Source of the DNA: Carcinoscorpius rotundicauda
Taxonomy: Eukaryota > Arthropoda > Merostomata > Xiphosura > Limulidae
DNA: 64,000 nucleotides
Reading direction: 5' to 3'
Assembly (NCBI GenBank): GCA_011833715.1
Contig: CM022395.1
Location: 20,516,173 to 20,580,172 of the forward strand
The notes under the pieces are model-generated. The model searched no databases, was not told the DNA's origin, and saw only the letters and a list, made by a program, of their open reading frames with translations. The position numbers and the translations under genes were made by a program. Every line of letters starts with the position of its first letter. The first letter of the stretch is position 1. Of this stretch, positions 23,581 through 35,392 are shown in pieces.

Positions 23581-24059
23581 ACTAGGTGTCAACATTGGTT
23601 TTATACTTTTTTTGTTTTACCTTCATTTCCATTTATGTCTTGCTACATTTTTACCGGTTGTTTGGCGCAGATAGCCTCGTTGCTTTGTGCCATAAAACAC
23701 TAAATCAATCAATCAATCATAGCCTCTACATCAATGTATTGGAAACAAAACATTTGACACTTTCGAGATCAATGAATTACAAACAAAATGAACTGACATT
23801 ACTACCAAAAATAAATAGTGGTTTGCATCTGACAGTAAGCCCTTTTCTCAATATATTTTATCATAAAGTCTACTCGTACAGTCTGTATAAACATTTGCAG
23901 TGTCCTTTACGGTTTCAGTGTAGTGCATGTAGCTTTAATTGTACAATGTCCACTTCCATGATTCTCATTCACACTATAGATTTTGCTTCTCTAACTGTAT
24001 GCAAGGGTTTATTTTGTCTGGATGATGTATCAACCTTCTCGTATAAGTAATTATAGAGC

Positions 24060-24470
24060 TTTGAAATGGCAAATATGATAGCCAGACACCATTATTCAAT
24101 CATTTAGTAGTTATTCTGAATACGTAACATATTTTTGCGTATATGAGTTACTGAAAACAGTCCATCTACATGCTCGCGTAAGAGTGCTGCCCCCATTTTA
24201 ATGTCAGAGCATGAACCTAACAACAAATGGTTTATCGAAGTCTAACATTCTTCGAATGAGTAAACTTTTCAATGTGTCGTTTAATTTCTGTAATGCCATT
24301 TAATGTGATTATTTTCTCCTTATCTAAAGTTGGCAAACCTTTCTGGATCATGTCAGTAAATGGTGTAATAACTTCAGTATAATATGAGATGCATTTCCTG
24401 TAGTATACTGCTAACCTCAGGAAGGATCTAACTTGCTACTTGTCATTGTAACTGATGTATATGAATTATC
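24060..24470 (-). pseudogene. Ty3/gypsy-like LTR retrotransposon pol remnant
   Basis: The minus strand around 24310-24440 reads QVRSFLRLAVYYRKCISYYT then EVITPFTDMIQKG. This matches the conserved block after the gypsy RT (V-R-S-F-L-G-L-x-x-Y-Y-R-x-F-I, then P-L-T-x-L-x-K-K-G). The neighbouring frame has stops. No LTRs are visible and the limits are approximate. Some of the unassigned sequence to the right (to about 25200) may belong to it. Confidence 0.55.
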
Positions 24471-25454
24471 TTTTCCATGACTGTTTCCAACAAACTTAAG
24501 CATTGAATATCTGCTGTAGCGCTTGAATGGCTTCACACCCTAGAACAACTCTAATTTTCTTCATACCTTTTTAACGTTCTTGCAACAAATATTGAGATAA
24601 CATGTTTCAATCATTACTGGCACTGTTAATCTATTTGCCAACTTGAGCTGACCATTTGTTGTACACTGACTAATGATGGAAGTAGCACTTCCTTTTTGTG
24701 GTGAATTTGATAGGTTTTCTAGATTTTGGTATTAGCGTTCAGTGCCAGTCACTTTTTTATTTCTTACCAATACTATCTTTGGAAATAGCTCCAACTGTTT
24801 TGTTAAGATTTTAATAACACATCTAGCATCTTTCCCCTTCTGTATATTAACCTCCTGTTACCCTCAGTAGATTTTTGCTTTTGATCAGCCATCGCTGTTT
24901 TTGAATTTGACTGGACACATTTGGTCTAAAGTTAAACTCCCTCAGTAGGCATCCATACGCTATTCTGCAAGCTTTGTCAGCTTTATAATTTGTTGGTGAT
25001 GTTTGTTTTAGAAACAGTAATGTCACTTAAACATGAAATTCTGAACTGTTCACTTGCAAACAGCCCTGCCAAGTCCCTCAAAACCACGTCATATGTGATC
25101 ATATCAGTCCATCTTATGCAGCATCGCTGCAGACTTCATTGAACTTCCACTGAAAACCTTCAGTAAGTTCGTGTTATTTTAACAGTCACTTTTAATTTAC
25201 CATATTCCATGGCAACTTTTGACGTTATGCCTGGAAATACGTGCATACCTTTTCCTGTGAGAAGTGTGCTGAGATAGATTGCCCAGTTGCCTTTGTCCCA
25301 GTTCTGACTGTGGGCAAATTTTTCGCTTTTTCCAGGAAAGGATTCATATCACCCTTTGGTCAGATGGCCCTAACTCTATCGTCATTTTTTTGTCCAACTT
25401 CTCGTTGGGTGAGCTTGGTAATCCCTATCTTGCTCTTATTCTTTCTTTACAATC

Positions 25455-25480
25455 TTTCTCTCTCTCTCTCTCTCTCTTTT
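25455..25480 (+). repeat. (CT)n microsatellite
   Basis: An uninterrupted CT tract inside a wider pyrimidine-rich region (25430-25770). It makes artificial Leu/Ser-rich reading frames. Confidence 0.9.
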
Positions 25481-26104
25481 CTACTTTAATTTATGCATTT
25501 TCTCTTTCGTATCTCTCCAAGAAAGCTCTCTCCATATTTCTGTTGATCAAATATGGACAGGTTGTGTCGGCTGGTCCTGATTCTGTTGTCATTCTTGGGT
25601 CTTTCTTCATTCTCAGTCGGTGCTCTTCTTTCATCTATTTATAATTCTCCTCTCTTTTTCTTTCAGAATTTGAACTGTTATTCTTGATTTCTAGTCTATT
25701 GCCCTTTCTTTTTCTCTATTTGAGCTCTTTTTTTCTCTTTCTAGTTCTTTTTTAAGTCTTGTATTTTACCAGCCTCCTTTTGCCCACTTATTAAAATTTG
25801 ATAGTTATATAGCGTGATTGTAATGTTTATTTGCTTCTGCAGTTGTGTGTATATAGTAGTGTATATAGTAGTATAAATATTTGTTAGTCAAAGGATTCTT
25901 CTACAAATGTCTGCCCCGTGTTGACGATAGATTCGACAATAAATAAACTTCACGTATTTCACTTTAAAATAATATATTCGAAACAAGTGCTCTGCATCGT
26001 GGTGTTTAGGAATAAAACTAAACAGTATTATATAAATTGTTGGGATAATCACAAATTAGAATTCAGGCTACTTTCAAAGAACAATAAAGATGAATCATAG
26101 GTAA

Positions 26105-27110
26105 CATCAAAATTTTGTTAATCTTTATATTTAGAACCACATAATTAGTGGAAGTTTTTAAGTTCAGCAAAAAGTTAATGTTTTGTATTGATATTCCCCT
26201 TTTCATTTAATAACAGCAAACAGCCTTTCAGGAATTGTTGTAATATATTTAATCAAAATGTCCTTTGGGTATTTACTCCATGCCTCTGATACACTTCCAT
26301 AAAATTTCGATTTGTCAGATTTTTGATCAGTTGATTCTCAGATGTAGTGAATTGGTTTGGGATTGGGACCCTGTGTGAACCATTAAATCATTTGAATGAC
26401 TATCTTCTTTATTAGGTAAGTAAGTTCTGCACAAATTGGATGAGGGTTTGGAGTTACTATCTTCTTGATACTAGAATCCTTTACAAATAATTTGACAACC
26501 ATTGAGTATAAAATGACAGATCAGTACTTGCACTAGGCAATTATTTTGCAAATGTATTCTGTTGTCTCTACAGAAGAACACCTTCAAACAACCATACAAT
26601 CTCCCCAATAGCTTTGATATGTACTACGCATTCAGGTATCTTTCACCTTTCTACCAGGTGTACGATCTACAATTTGAACCAGATATTTCAAACTTGGACT
26701 TGTATACCCACAAGACTCCTCTTCATTCATCAGCAGTTCAGTTTCTAACAAATTCTACTCTCTTGACAATATTTGTAGATCAAAGTGAAGGCTTTTTAAG
26801 TGTTACACTTCAATTATTCTATTGTCATTTACAGTTCTCAGTACTGTAGGTATGGACACTTTTCTGTCATTTGATAAATGGTCTTTTATTTGATGCTTGA
26901 TCAATGGCAGTCTTTCTTCAAGCTTTAATGCTGCATAAATGAATGTACTTAATATCAGTATCATTGAGTTCAGATGTTCTGCCTCTTTCTTTCATATTCG
27001 CAAATTTACCTGTCTCGATAATACAATCTAGGGAGTAGTTGACAGTGTTTTGGGAGCATTTCAAATCTGGAGCAATGTGTCCAAAAGTCTAACTAGCATC
27101 ACAAAGATTT
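26105..27110 (-). pseudogene. Tc1/mariner transposase remnant
   Basis: Minus-strand words in the family order: RGRTSELNDTDIKYI and VSIPTVLRTVNDN (helix-turn-helix region, 26840-26990), KSKFEISGSN near 26690 (Tc1 usual F-S-D-E-S-x-F), GPNPKPIHYI near 26340-26370 (counterpart of the P-D-L-N-P-I-E block), and AWSKYPKDILIKYITTIPER LFAVIK at 26220-26300. The last is the conserved C-terminal helix. Many stops and shifts separate them, so it is dead. The order and spacing across about 1 kb support a nearly full-length Tc1-like element. Confidence 0.75.
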
Positions 27111-27654
27111 TGTGAACTCTCTATTCTAATGACAATCACTATGCTTTCTGGGCTGTTGTGTGACAACGAAACTTAATATATCGTGTTTAAACACGTTTTA
27201 CTAAGGTTTATTTGCGGAGTGCTGTTAAATTGACTTGTACCATATCCCGGTACCATATGTTAGCTTCTTTCTATATAGTTAAGACACAGTATGGAGTACC
27301 ATGATAATTATTTTATCTACATTTGATCAGTTTGCTCCTTCAAGCAGAAACCTTTTGGCATTCCCTTGATACAAGTATGAGAATCCTAAAGAATAAACCA
27401 CTTATTCAGTTGTCAACAGGGTATTACCGTAGTGTTGAAATTGCCATGCTGTAATGGAATGGAAGAATTAGCTTTATAAAATGGAAAAGAATGACGAAAT
27501 ATTCACTTGTAATATTTTTGTACAGTATAAGATCATATCGAACAACTTGCATAACTCACTTGCTTTCAAGAGTGACTTGTATTGTGCAGTAACATATGAA
27601 AATTATCTAAAACTTTAGTATGACAAAGTATTATTTTGTCCTAATACTCTTTTA

Positions 27655-27770
27655 CAGTACTGTATGTTTGTAGTTAAGCACAAAGGAACAGAATGGGGCT
27701 ACCTGTTTTCTGCCCATCACGTATATAACGTTGTAAGTCCGTAGACATTCTGCTGTGCCAATGGTGAGCA
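27655..27770 (-). mobile_element. tRNA-derived SINE, family B
   Basis: The reverse complement reads gcacagcagaatgtctacgg acttacaacgttatat, then gatgggcagaaaacaggtag cccc. It is immediately left of the GT microsatellite. Confidence 0.6.
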
Positions 27771-27771
27771 T

Positions 27772-27774
<3 letters not shown>

Positions 27775-27817
<43 letters not shown>
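27775..27817 (+). repeat. (GT)n microsatellite
   Basis: About 21 uninterrupted GT units. Confidence 0.95.
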
Positions 27818-27824
<7 letters not shown>

Positions 27825-27859
27825 AAATTACACTATGAAGGTCGTAGTTGTGCCTTAAA

Positions 27860-28060
27860 TGCTATATAGTTCTCTTCATATAAAGTATATTTAGGCCAAT
27901 TCATTTGCTTTAAAATTCAGTTGACAAGTCAAACTAGTTTTGTTTTTACTGCAGTAGTTACAACTATTGTATTCTGCATATCCAAAGTCCACACAGGTGA
28001 GCTCAGTTAGTTTGGGATAACTTTTACATATCTGAGTTGTATTTTAACTTCGGCTATAAG
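27860..28060 (+). repeat. Dispersed repeat of unknown class (copy 3)
   Basis: Aligns with 20490-20600: ttaggccaattcatttgctt and aattcagttgacaagtcaaa, then tattctgcat versus tattctgaac. Confidence 0.5.
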
Positions 28061-28359
28061 TGGTGCTTATAAGATAAACGAGTATACTATAAAACACGGA
28101 ATAACTGTTTCAAGCACTTTCTTTGAAAATTCTTTACTTTATTCTGAGCTAGTCAGACAATACACTATCCAAATACCATATTATTTGTTTCTAACAATAA
28201 ATCTTCAAGCTTGTCATAATAATCCTTTAATCAAAAACTGTTATATTAAACACATTTTTTGTTTGTCTTTAAAAAAAACAAACTCCCTTTTTCGTCCACT
28301 GTTCACGTGTTTGACCTTCCAGTTCTTCATATTTTCTATTGTATTCTAAAAAAATTGTG

Positions 28360-28568
28360 CCCTGGCATGGCCTAGCGCGTTAAGTCCCTAGCCGTGGGGG
28401 CGTTATAAAGTAACGGTCAATCCCATTTTCGTTGGTAATAGTAGCCCAAGAGTTGGCGGTGGGTGTTGATGACTAGCTGCCTTCCCTCTAGTCTTACACT
28501 GCTAAATTAGGGACGGCTAGCACAGATAGCCCTCGAGTAGCTTTGTGCGAAATTCCAAAACAAACAAA
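28360..28568 (+). mobile_element. tRNA-derived SINE, family A, internal deletion
   Basis: Starts ccctggcatggcctagcgcg ttaag, then jumps to the body (ccctagccgtgggggcgtta). The anticodon-to-B-box half of the head (about 65 bp) is deleted. The rest is well preserved down to gtgcgaaattccaaaacaaa. Confidence 0.85.
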
Positions 28569-29197
28569 CGAAAAAATCGTGTTACTTCCGAATTTAAACA
28601 CTGGAATCGTTCATTGTACCTGCAACTTGTATGTCCCAATCTCTCTTGAGGTTGTATTGTGGGTGTGCGTAGAGCGTCCATTCAATGCTTTTATTGTGTT
28701 TGGCGTAGATACCACTGACCTTTCGCTGTCTGAACATATTTATGATCACCATATTAATTTAATTACAGGAAAATGACACACTTTAATTCTGTCTTGTCCT
28801 CCATTGTCCAGTACGTGAAAAGTAATGCATCTTTCCCTTCTGTGTGAACGTGAGCATGTTATCTGAGTATTTGTTTCTAACTTCCAAAGTATAAAATCTT
28901 GTCATGAACATGTTTTGGGACATATTTTCTGCATCTTATTGCTTGACTTTGGTAGACTCGTAGACCCATAATTTTTACTCCTGGATTTTGAGAGGTTTTT
29001 AGTGAAAAATGAAACGGTACAAAGCGTTATGTGTAATCTTTTTTGAAAAGCAATGTGTAAATGCATACAATTTTCTTTGAATGCTATATAAAATGAAAAT
29101 AACCAAACATTTTTTTAACATTTTAATTAATACGCTTTTGCAACCGTTAGTTAAAAATTGAAACTTTTCGTTTAAACACTTTTTTTCTTTATTACAG

Positions 29198-29340
29198 AAA
29201 TTAATCAAACAACATCACCTTCTGAACTTCCTATATTGGGTGATATCAGCCAGATGGATTTATCAATTCATTCAGCAACGCATGACTACTTCAGTCTTTT
29301 TGGCAAGAAACTTTTGTTACACAAGCCTTTGGACCGTGAT
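29198..29340 (+). CDS. PCDH15: Cadherin gene: central exon of EC1
   Basis: A 143-bp exon between acceptor ctttattacag and donor cgtgat|gtgagt (GT at 29341). It enters in phase 1 and leaves in phase 0. It encodes residues 49-96 of the assembled chain: QINQTTSPSELPILGDISQM then DLSIHSATHDYFSLFGKKLL and LHKPLDRD. This corresponds to EC1 strands B to E of protocadherin-15, where a variable loop is followed by an aromatic Y/F segment and the L-D-R-D motif. That motif is the calcium-ligand D-R-E/D position of a cadherin repeat. The N-Q-T-T sequence offers an N-glycosylation sequon (N-Q-T). Phase continuity on both sides and the terminal LDRD are the main supports. Confidence 0.85.
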
Positions 29341-29504
29341 GTGAGTGATCTACCTTTTCAGAAACGTTGATTGTCTTGCATGTAGTACAAACTATTTGAA
29401 TGACTCTCGATAAATAATTCTAATGTCTATATTTTTATTTTATATTTCATAAATATTATGAGAACTCGGAGTGATTACTTTCATCATTCAGAGGTTTTAT
29501 ATAT

Positions 29505-29617
29505 TTGTAGTTAATCAAAAGCTACACATTGGACTGCCTGTACTTTCTCCCCTACAATTATCAAAATGCGGTTTCTAGCGTTAAGTCCGCAGACATATCG
29601 CTGTGCCACTAGGGGTA
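29505..29617 (-). mobile_element. tRNA-derived SINE, family B, diverged
   Basis: The reverse complement begins tacccctagtggcacagcga tatgtctgcggactta. The body is diverged and ends in gtgtagcttttgattaacta. Confidence 0.6.
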
Positions 29618-30372
29618 AATAATTTATAATGAAATATTATGAAATTACATCTTAGACCGTAATGGCATCTGAGTGTCTGAGAATGAAACTGTTTTTAAAG
29701 TATTTACGATAAACAATGTTTTTTAAATGTCTTGTGAATGAACTATGTTGCACAAGGAAAACATTTGTAGAGGGAAAAGAATACAAATACGTTAGAGTGA
29801 AATAAGATATAGTAACATTTATAATTAAATTTTGATATTTCTATGAAGATGAACATTTTAAGGCATTGAAACATTTATTACCACTTGATGCAGAAATATG
29901 GAATAAAGTCTAGTGAAAAGTAAAAAAACAATTGTACACTAATTTGCATAAGTAATGCTGTTAAGCACCATATGTAATATTTGGAAATACAATCTACATA
30001 TACACTATTTCTGTGAAAGTTTTTTATAAAATTCAAATAACCTAAAATTTTATTTTATTGAATATCTTTATTTCAATACCTATTGATATACTTAAATATA
30101 ATAAATAAGATTAAACTTACTCTCTATTTATGCGTGTTAAGTCAGAATTAGCTGATTAATTTTATTACACTTTGTATAGAAAATTTATATATTTCAAACT
30201 AAAAATATAAGTCAGTTTAGCGCCATGTCATATCTATTACAATTCGTTTCCTGAAATACTTTGTTCAATACTGGAATTCAATAGGCACATTGGATCAAGT
30301 TTAGCTAAAAACTTCTGGTTGATCGTTTAACCTATGTCGCATAAGCCAACTCGAAATCTTGATGTTGATGAT

Positions 30373-30394
30373 AAAAAAAAAAAAAAAAAAAAAA
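30373..30394 (+). repeat. Poly-A run
   Basis: A homopolymer of 22 A. It could be the tail of a retroposed sequence to its left, but I recognise none. Confidence 0.8.
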
Positions 30395-30594
30395 GATGCC
30401 AAAAGACGTTTGGAACTATTTTTAAAATCTAGGTCGTGAGACCAGACGTGCGACTTGACCCGAGCCTGTAAAATCCAACACGGAGAAGTTAATTTGTAAA
30501 TGTAGAGTAAAATGATACAGATTTGAATGTGATAGTTTAAGTATGGCGATTAAGTTAAACCGTGGGTTCTTGTCAGATAAGTTTGGTTTATTGC

Positions 30595-30715
30595 ATTGCG
30601 CGCAAAGCTACATGAGAGATATCTGCGCTAATTGCCCCTAAATTAGCAGTGTAACACTAGAGGGAAGGCCGCTAGTCATCACTGACAAACTCCTCGACTA
30701 CTCATTTTCATTTAA
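30595..30715 (-). mobile_element. tRNA-derived SINE, family A, 3' half
   Basis: Tail-proximal half only (gcgcaaagctacatgagaga, cctaaattagcagtgtaaca, ggccgctagtcatcac). It is 5'-truncated. Confidence 0.75.
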
Positions 30716-32309
30716 TAGTTTTTTGTTTCGTTTACGAAGTGAAATCTTCATTCAATGAGATCTATTGGTAAACTCTTAAGTTACTGGGTTCTAGAATTTA
30801 ACTCCCTTGTTCACCATCGTAGGCTTAAAACGAAAAGATGCTGGGCTAGCTCGTGTAGCAGGTGTTAAACCCTAAAATTACTCATGCTGACGAAGTGAAT
30901 GTTTCATATCTTATGAAAGTAGATATTGTTCTAAGCAGACTATTTTGCTAAATGTTACTACTTAAGTATAGTTCCTATATATATACACACTTATATTTTC
31001 CAACTAGGTATCAAAAACCAACTTTAATCGCTCTTAGTTGTAACATGCACATATTGAAGTTAAAACTTGAAGCAAACAACATTAATGTGCTTGTCTTATG
31101 ATTCACTGGCAGTGTAATCTTGTACTCGTATTAAACTATAAAGCAATCGTTTTAGTGAAAGCGACAGTTGCATGAACAGTTAACGTCGGAATTAATTTTT
31201 AAGCAACACTTCATCAGGCTATATTTCAAAAGCTCAGTTAATCCTGAACAGAAAAAAACATTTTATTCCTTTTAGCAGGTTTTATTACTGAATGAATATT
31301 TTTTAATAAAGACAATTTGACTTGCTTTTCTCAAGGGTCTATACACTTAACGGTTTACACCTGATTTAAAATTGTGGTATCCAAAAATGAGGTGAAATTA
31401 TAACAATATAAAAGATCGATTCACGATGAAGAGTGCTAAGTGTGTTTGAAAGAGCCATTGGTTGTAAATGTTAAAAAATAGGGAATATCTTGTGAATAGG
31501 CCCAAAAGTTATTAGATTAATAATAAGTACAATGTCTGGCCTCTATAAACTTACCAGTTCATTTAAAATTTACTCTTATTACGACCAGAAACTCAAATCT
31601 GTTCAATACTTTTAGCACACTTCATCGTTGTTTTGTATTGCTGTGGTTTTATATTATTTTCAGGTATAATGTAAAGTTTTGCACTGTGACGTTTATAGAC
31701 CTTTTAAAAAGCGTAAGCCGTAATATCGGGTATAAATAATAAAAACAACTTGCGCAAGGTTGTTTGTCATCTTCATTCCAAAAACAATAAATTGTTCCAT
31801 AAAATTCACAAGTTTTAAATAGGTGAATCAATAGGAATGTTTGACAAACAAGTTTTAAAGAAATAAAAATGCATGTCTTTCCAATATTTTTACAGTTTAA
31901 TTATAACTCTGGCAAGACTTGTAAGCGCTCTCTTTCGTAACTAAATTTGTAAATACAAAAGAGGGAAGTAAGGTAACAGTTAAACCTGAAAGTACATATA
32001 CTAAATGTTAAATCGAAAATTTTCTAATCTGTTATGTGGCGTGTTTCAGATGTATGTATATATCCGAAAATGAATATACCAAAAATAAACTAGAACAACT
32101 CTGTGTTAGTTAAGATAAGTATTGAATATAAATAATGAACTTTTCACGTGTCTTCCATCATTCGCTATAATTATTCTATGTTCAAATTCCAAGAAAGCAT
32201 TTTCCAACATAGCGTTGGATGGATAACATCACGAATCCGAGTTTCACTTCTTTAAAGCTTTTTGGTTTTTAATAACTTTTTAGTTTTCAAAAGGTTTTAG
32301 TCTTATATC

Positions 32310-32760
32310 TAGTCTGAAACCGAATATTTTATCGACAGTTTACGACGAACGAATTAACTGTGATATTTGTACAGTTCACTTAATGGATAAGTCGTTTCTT
32401 GCTGCTCATGCGCCCGATATTAATTCATTGAAGTTAAACAGTTGTAATTTTTATATGCAAAAACGGCTCGTTTTAGGTTCAGAAAATATTTTAAATAAAA
32501 GAGCGAACAACGTTTCGACCTTCTTCGGTCATCGTCAGGTTCACAAACAGTTGTAATGTTCAAAATCCATAAACGTTTCTGGCCAAGTATCTGTACTTTC
32601 CCGTATAATAAGCGTCAGTCACAAGTATAGATTCTGATGCGTACAGTATACCAACTTTAGCACACCAACAATATTAAACTGACTATCCGCGTATTGCTAT
32701 GGCTACCTTTTTATAATCATCAGGCGAGGTTCACAAAGTAGTGTGTAACAATGTTAAATA
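32310..32760 (+). repeat. Dispersed repeat R, copy 1 (interrupted)
   Basis: Aligns in pieces with the repeat around the hAT element. Examples: ttaattcattgaagttaaac (versus ttaattcactgaagttaaac), caagtatctgtactttcccg (versus caaatatctgtagttttccg), and tgctatggctacctttttat aatcatcaggcga (versus tgcgatggctactttttata attatcaggcga). It is interrupted by a 96-bp insertion at 32449-32544. Class unknown. Confidence 0.7.
32449..32544 (-). mobile_element. 96-bp hammerhead-core insertion with 13-bp target duplication
   Basis: Flanked by aaacagttgtaat at 32436-32448 and 32545-32557. The other copies of repeat R are continuous here, so the insertion is directly visible. On the minus strand 32506-32539 reads ctgacga, then gacc-gaagaa-ggtc, then gaaa, then cgttgtt. 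These are the invariant CUGANGA and GAAA boxes of a hammerhead ribozyme, with helix II of four pairs between them and a very short helix III. Such motifs are established in the LTR-like ends of Penelope-like elements and in small retrozymes. Helix I is not convincing in this copy, so self-cleavage is doubtful. Confidence 0.7.
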
Positions 32761-33071
32761 TATATTGTTGATTTTTACGCTGGATAATCTACAACTTTAG
32801 ATTACAAGTAAGACCTTCGAAATACAAATTTAGTATTATAAGTTACATGCATTTCTAAATACATATTAAACTGAAACAAACACAAATGTTAGAATAAATA
32901 CAACAGGTTGCCTTTCTTTTGATCATTAGCTTGGAATAAGAATTAACAATGCCTAATTTTGAAATCCTGACTTTTCAACCTCTTTGCATAATGTACCATT
33001 CATTTCAGAAATACCTAATAAGAATAGTTTTCAATCGGTTAGAAAAGTGACAAAACTAGAATTTTACTTGT

Positions 33072-33109
33072 AAAAAAAAAAAAAAAAAAAAGAAAAAAAA
33101 AGAAAAAAA
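33072..33109 (+). repeat. A-rich simple repeat
   Basis: A-run with three interrupting G. Confidence 0.9.
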
Positions 33110-35298
33110 GCAAGTTTAGCAAACAAAACGTTTTTATTTTTTGTTGTCATGATAATTTGTATTTGAATGCACAAACATTAAAACATAAAATAGTACCTGT
33201 ATTTAAAGTAATTAAAACAGTTAACTAAACCTGTATGAGAGTAGCTTAAAAACAGGTCACTTAAGTCGTAAAGCTGTGAATGATTCTGATCTCTCTTACA
33301 ATACATGAGATATCCACCAAACACGTCTAGTATGAAAGATACTTTAAGATCAATGGTCTGATTAAAGCCGACAAACCTTTTTATTTTCATTTAGTAAAAG
33401 ACAACAGATCTAGCGACACTTTCAAAACTTGCAAAGCGAAGAAAAATATTAAATCTCTATTACTCTTACTCAACAGTATCGGTATCCTAAGTGTTTATAA
33501 TCAAATGAATACATCCATGCACGAAACTTTAACAAACACTGCTGTCTGAAATGGAATTCGGGTATGACGGATCTATTCTACAAATGTTTTCCTTTGCAGT
33601 GCTCGGTAGTGCTACGTATATCCACCCCCTCTCTAAGGCACATGGTAATGTCGTCCGTATTTCTGTACTCTTCATTCCATTTTTGCGTAGTTTATAAAGC
33701 TTTACACGCGCGTACGTTATTCGTTTAAGTATATAAATTACAGGAAAGTATACCTTCAACGTGAAAAACTGTAAATTTTCCCAAGCAAGGATACATTGCT
33801 AGCATAATAACCGAAACAAAAACTATCCAAATATCAATACGCCAATCTTATGTTCTAAAACGCATCTTGTTTAAGTCGTGTCTAAAAACAATTTGTTTCA
33901 GTTTCAACATAAGTCCCAATAACATTGATAAAATCTCCGCTAGTCAGTGTCTAATGAAAAACAAATCATGGAGTATCAATATGTATATGAAAAACACCAA
34001 GTGAAGAGAAAGTATTTTACAAAATGAAGTGTGAATTACATATCTATTTAACTTTGTAATTTATCATAGACATTAATTGAGCGTACTTCAATTGTATAGT
34101 TTTGAGTACTCTAACCTTGTAACACAACTCTATAGAATAAACACTGATATTTAGGGCAGAACGAATTATGATTAAGCAATAGTTTTGAAAATGTGCTCAA
34201 ATTTAAGACTTCTAGATTTTCGAGAATGCAAGGTTACCAACATGAGAAGAGCATGGCATGACTGAGCAACCACACCGAAATTTTGAAATCTTTTAGCTGA
34301 AGATAGGCGAAATAAAAATGTTAAGACATAAAAGGATTACAACCATAAAATCTGTAATTTATAATTCCATTCTACACTCTACAAATAAGATTTTTAAGAT
34401 AAAAGAAATCGTTATTTTCCCATAAATCTCTTAAAGCTTACAATATTTAACTCCACAGTAGTTATTGGACTCGTTCGGCCTATTACTTCTGCTGCTACCC
34501 TCGGTCATTTTAACTTATTTCTCTTTCGTAACAATCCTCCTTTACATGTTTTTTAGGTTTTCTTCTTCTTTCAAGAGTCAGTTTTAAAGTTATTTTAGAG
34601 CTTTCTCTTTGCGTTCACATTTAGAATAGTCATTTGCCCGATTGTTATAAAGAATAGGTCAGCGTTTTTATCGGACACGAAGGGCGATATGATGATTCTA
34701 AAATTCTAAATCAAACTTGCTCACTATACTCTAGAATTTATCTACGCATATCGCAAAGCTAAATTTTATAAAAGGAAAAATTTGTTTAGTGTACTAAATT
34801 CCTGCACTAGTCCTAACTGGTTTCGCTAGATAGTAAATAGGGACAGTGGAGATTCTCGTTAATCTATGCCTAATTTTAGATGACGATGCACTTGGCTGTC
34901 GATATTTCTAATTACCTAATTTTACATCAGGGCCGACGATACCAACAGAGGTCGGATATTAAACATGAATGGGAGAGACTTCTCTTTCGGTTGGAACTGT
35001 CGACTCTATCAGATGTTCTTCATTATTCACTTTCCATAGGATGTCCAGCATGTATGGCATTGTTCGCCTACATAAATATTCTTCGAAATATTTGGATTTG
35101 ATGTCCACTTCTGTAAAACTTCGGTTTTCTCAGGCGCACGCTCACCAATTGGGAGACCGTGAAATACAACTTAAGATGCACTTGTTAGATATTTTATTTG
35201 AGTTGCTAGATTTTCATACTTAGACTTTTGACTCGTATTCTTCTTTTCACAAGTCGCACACAATTTCGTAGCGAACCGTCTCATCAACGACCACCGCT

Positions 35299-35392
35299 TT
35301 ATTATCGCGGTGGAAAATCAGATAAGATCAGGTAGCCGACATTCTCCGCCTTTTTATCTCGACGATTCTTGAAGAACCTTCCACCCTTTATA
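35299..35392 (+). promoter_or_regulatory. Hairpin, heat-shock-like element and TATA-like site
   Basis: A perfect 7-bp hairpin (ccaccgc, loop tttattatc, gcggtgg) lies at 35299-35321. At 35366-35381 ttcttgaagaaccttc resembles a heat shock element, followed by ctttatagc at about 35386. The arrangement recalls the three stronger copies at 3426, 15108 and 42136, but I see no sequence homology to them beyond the motifs. Confidence 0.3.

Larger units (their letters stand above)
20868..23722 (+). mobile_element. 5'-truncated I-group non-LTR retrotransposon
   Basis: The element starts inside its reverse transcriptase domain, carries a C-terminal RNase H domain and a Cys-His motif, then about 1.1 kb of 3' sequence with internal tandem repeats. 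It ends tttgtgccataaaacactaa followed by (ATCA)n. The microsatellite tail and 5' truncation are typical of target-primed reverse transcription. The presence of RNase H after the RT points to the I/Loa/R1 side of non-LTR elements rather than Jockey or CR1. The exact clade is not resolved. Confidence 0.85.
18603..29197 (+). other. Cadherin gene intron (10.6 kb)
   Basis: Filled largely by the I-group non-LTR element (20868-23722), a gypsy-like remnant (24060-24470), a Tc1 remnant (26105-27110), SINEs and a dispersed repeat at 19130, 20330 and 27860. I recognise nothing in 18603-19130, 19460-20330, 24480-25450, 25480-26100, 27120-27650 or 28570-29197. Much of this is probably older repeat. Confidence 0.5.

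Noticed and set aside
23586..24050. 154-codon ORF on the plus strand
   Set aside because: It runs across the end of the I-group element and its (ATCA)n tail into unrelated sequence, so it is a chance frame.
25241..25644. ORFs of 82 and 121 codons
   Set aside because: Leu/Ser/Phe-rich frames created by a pyrimidine-rich tract with a CT microsatellite; no family resemblance and two overlapping frames open at once.
34880..35223. Overlapping plus-strand ORFs of 73 and 84 codons
   Set aside because: No recognisable domain, start context or splice support.
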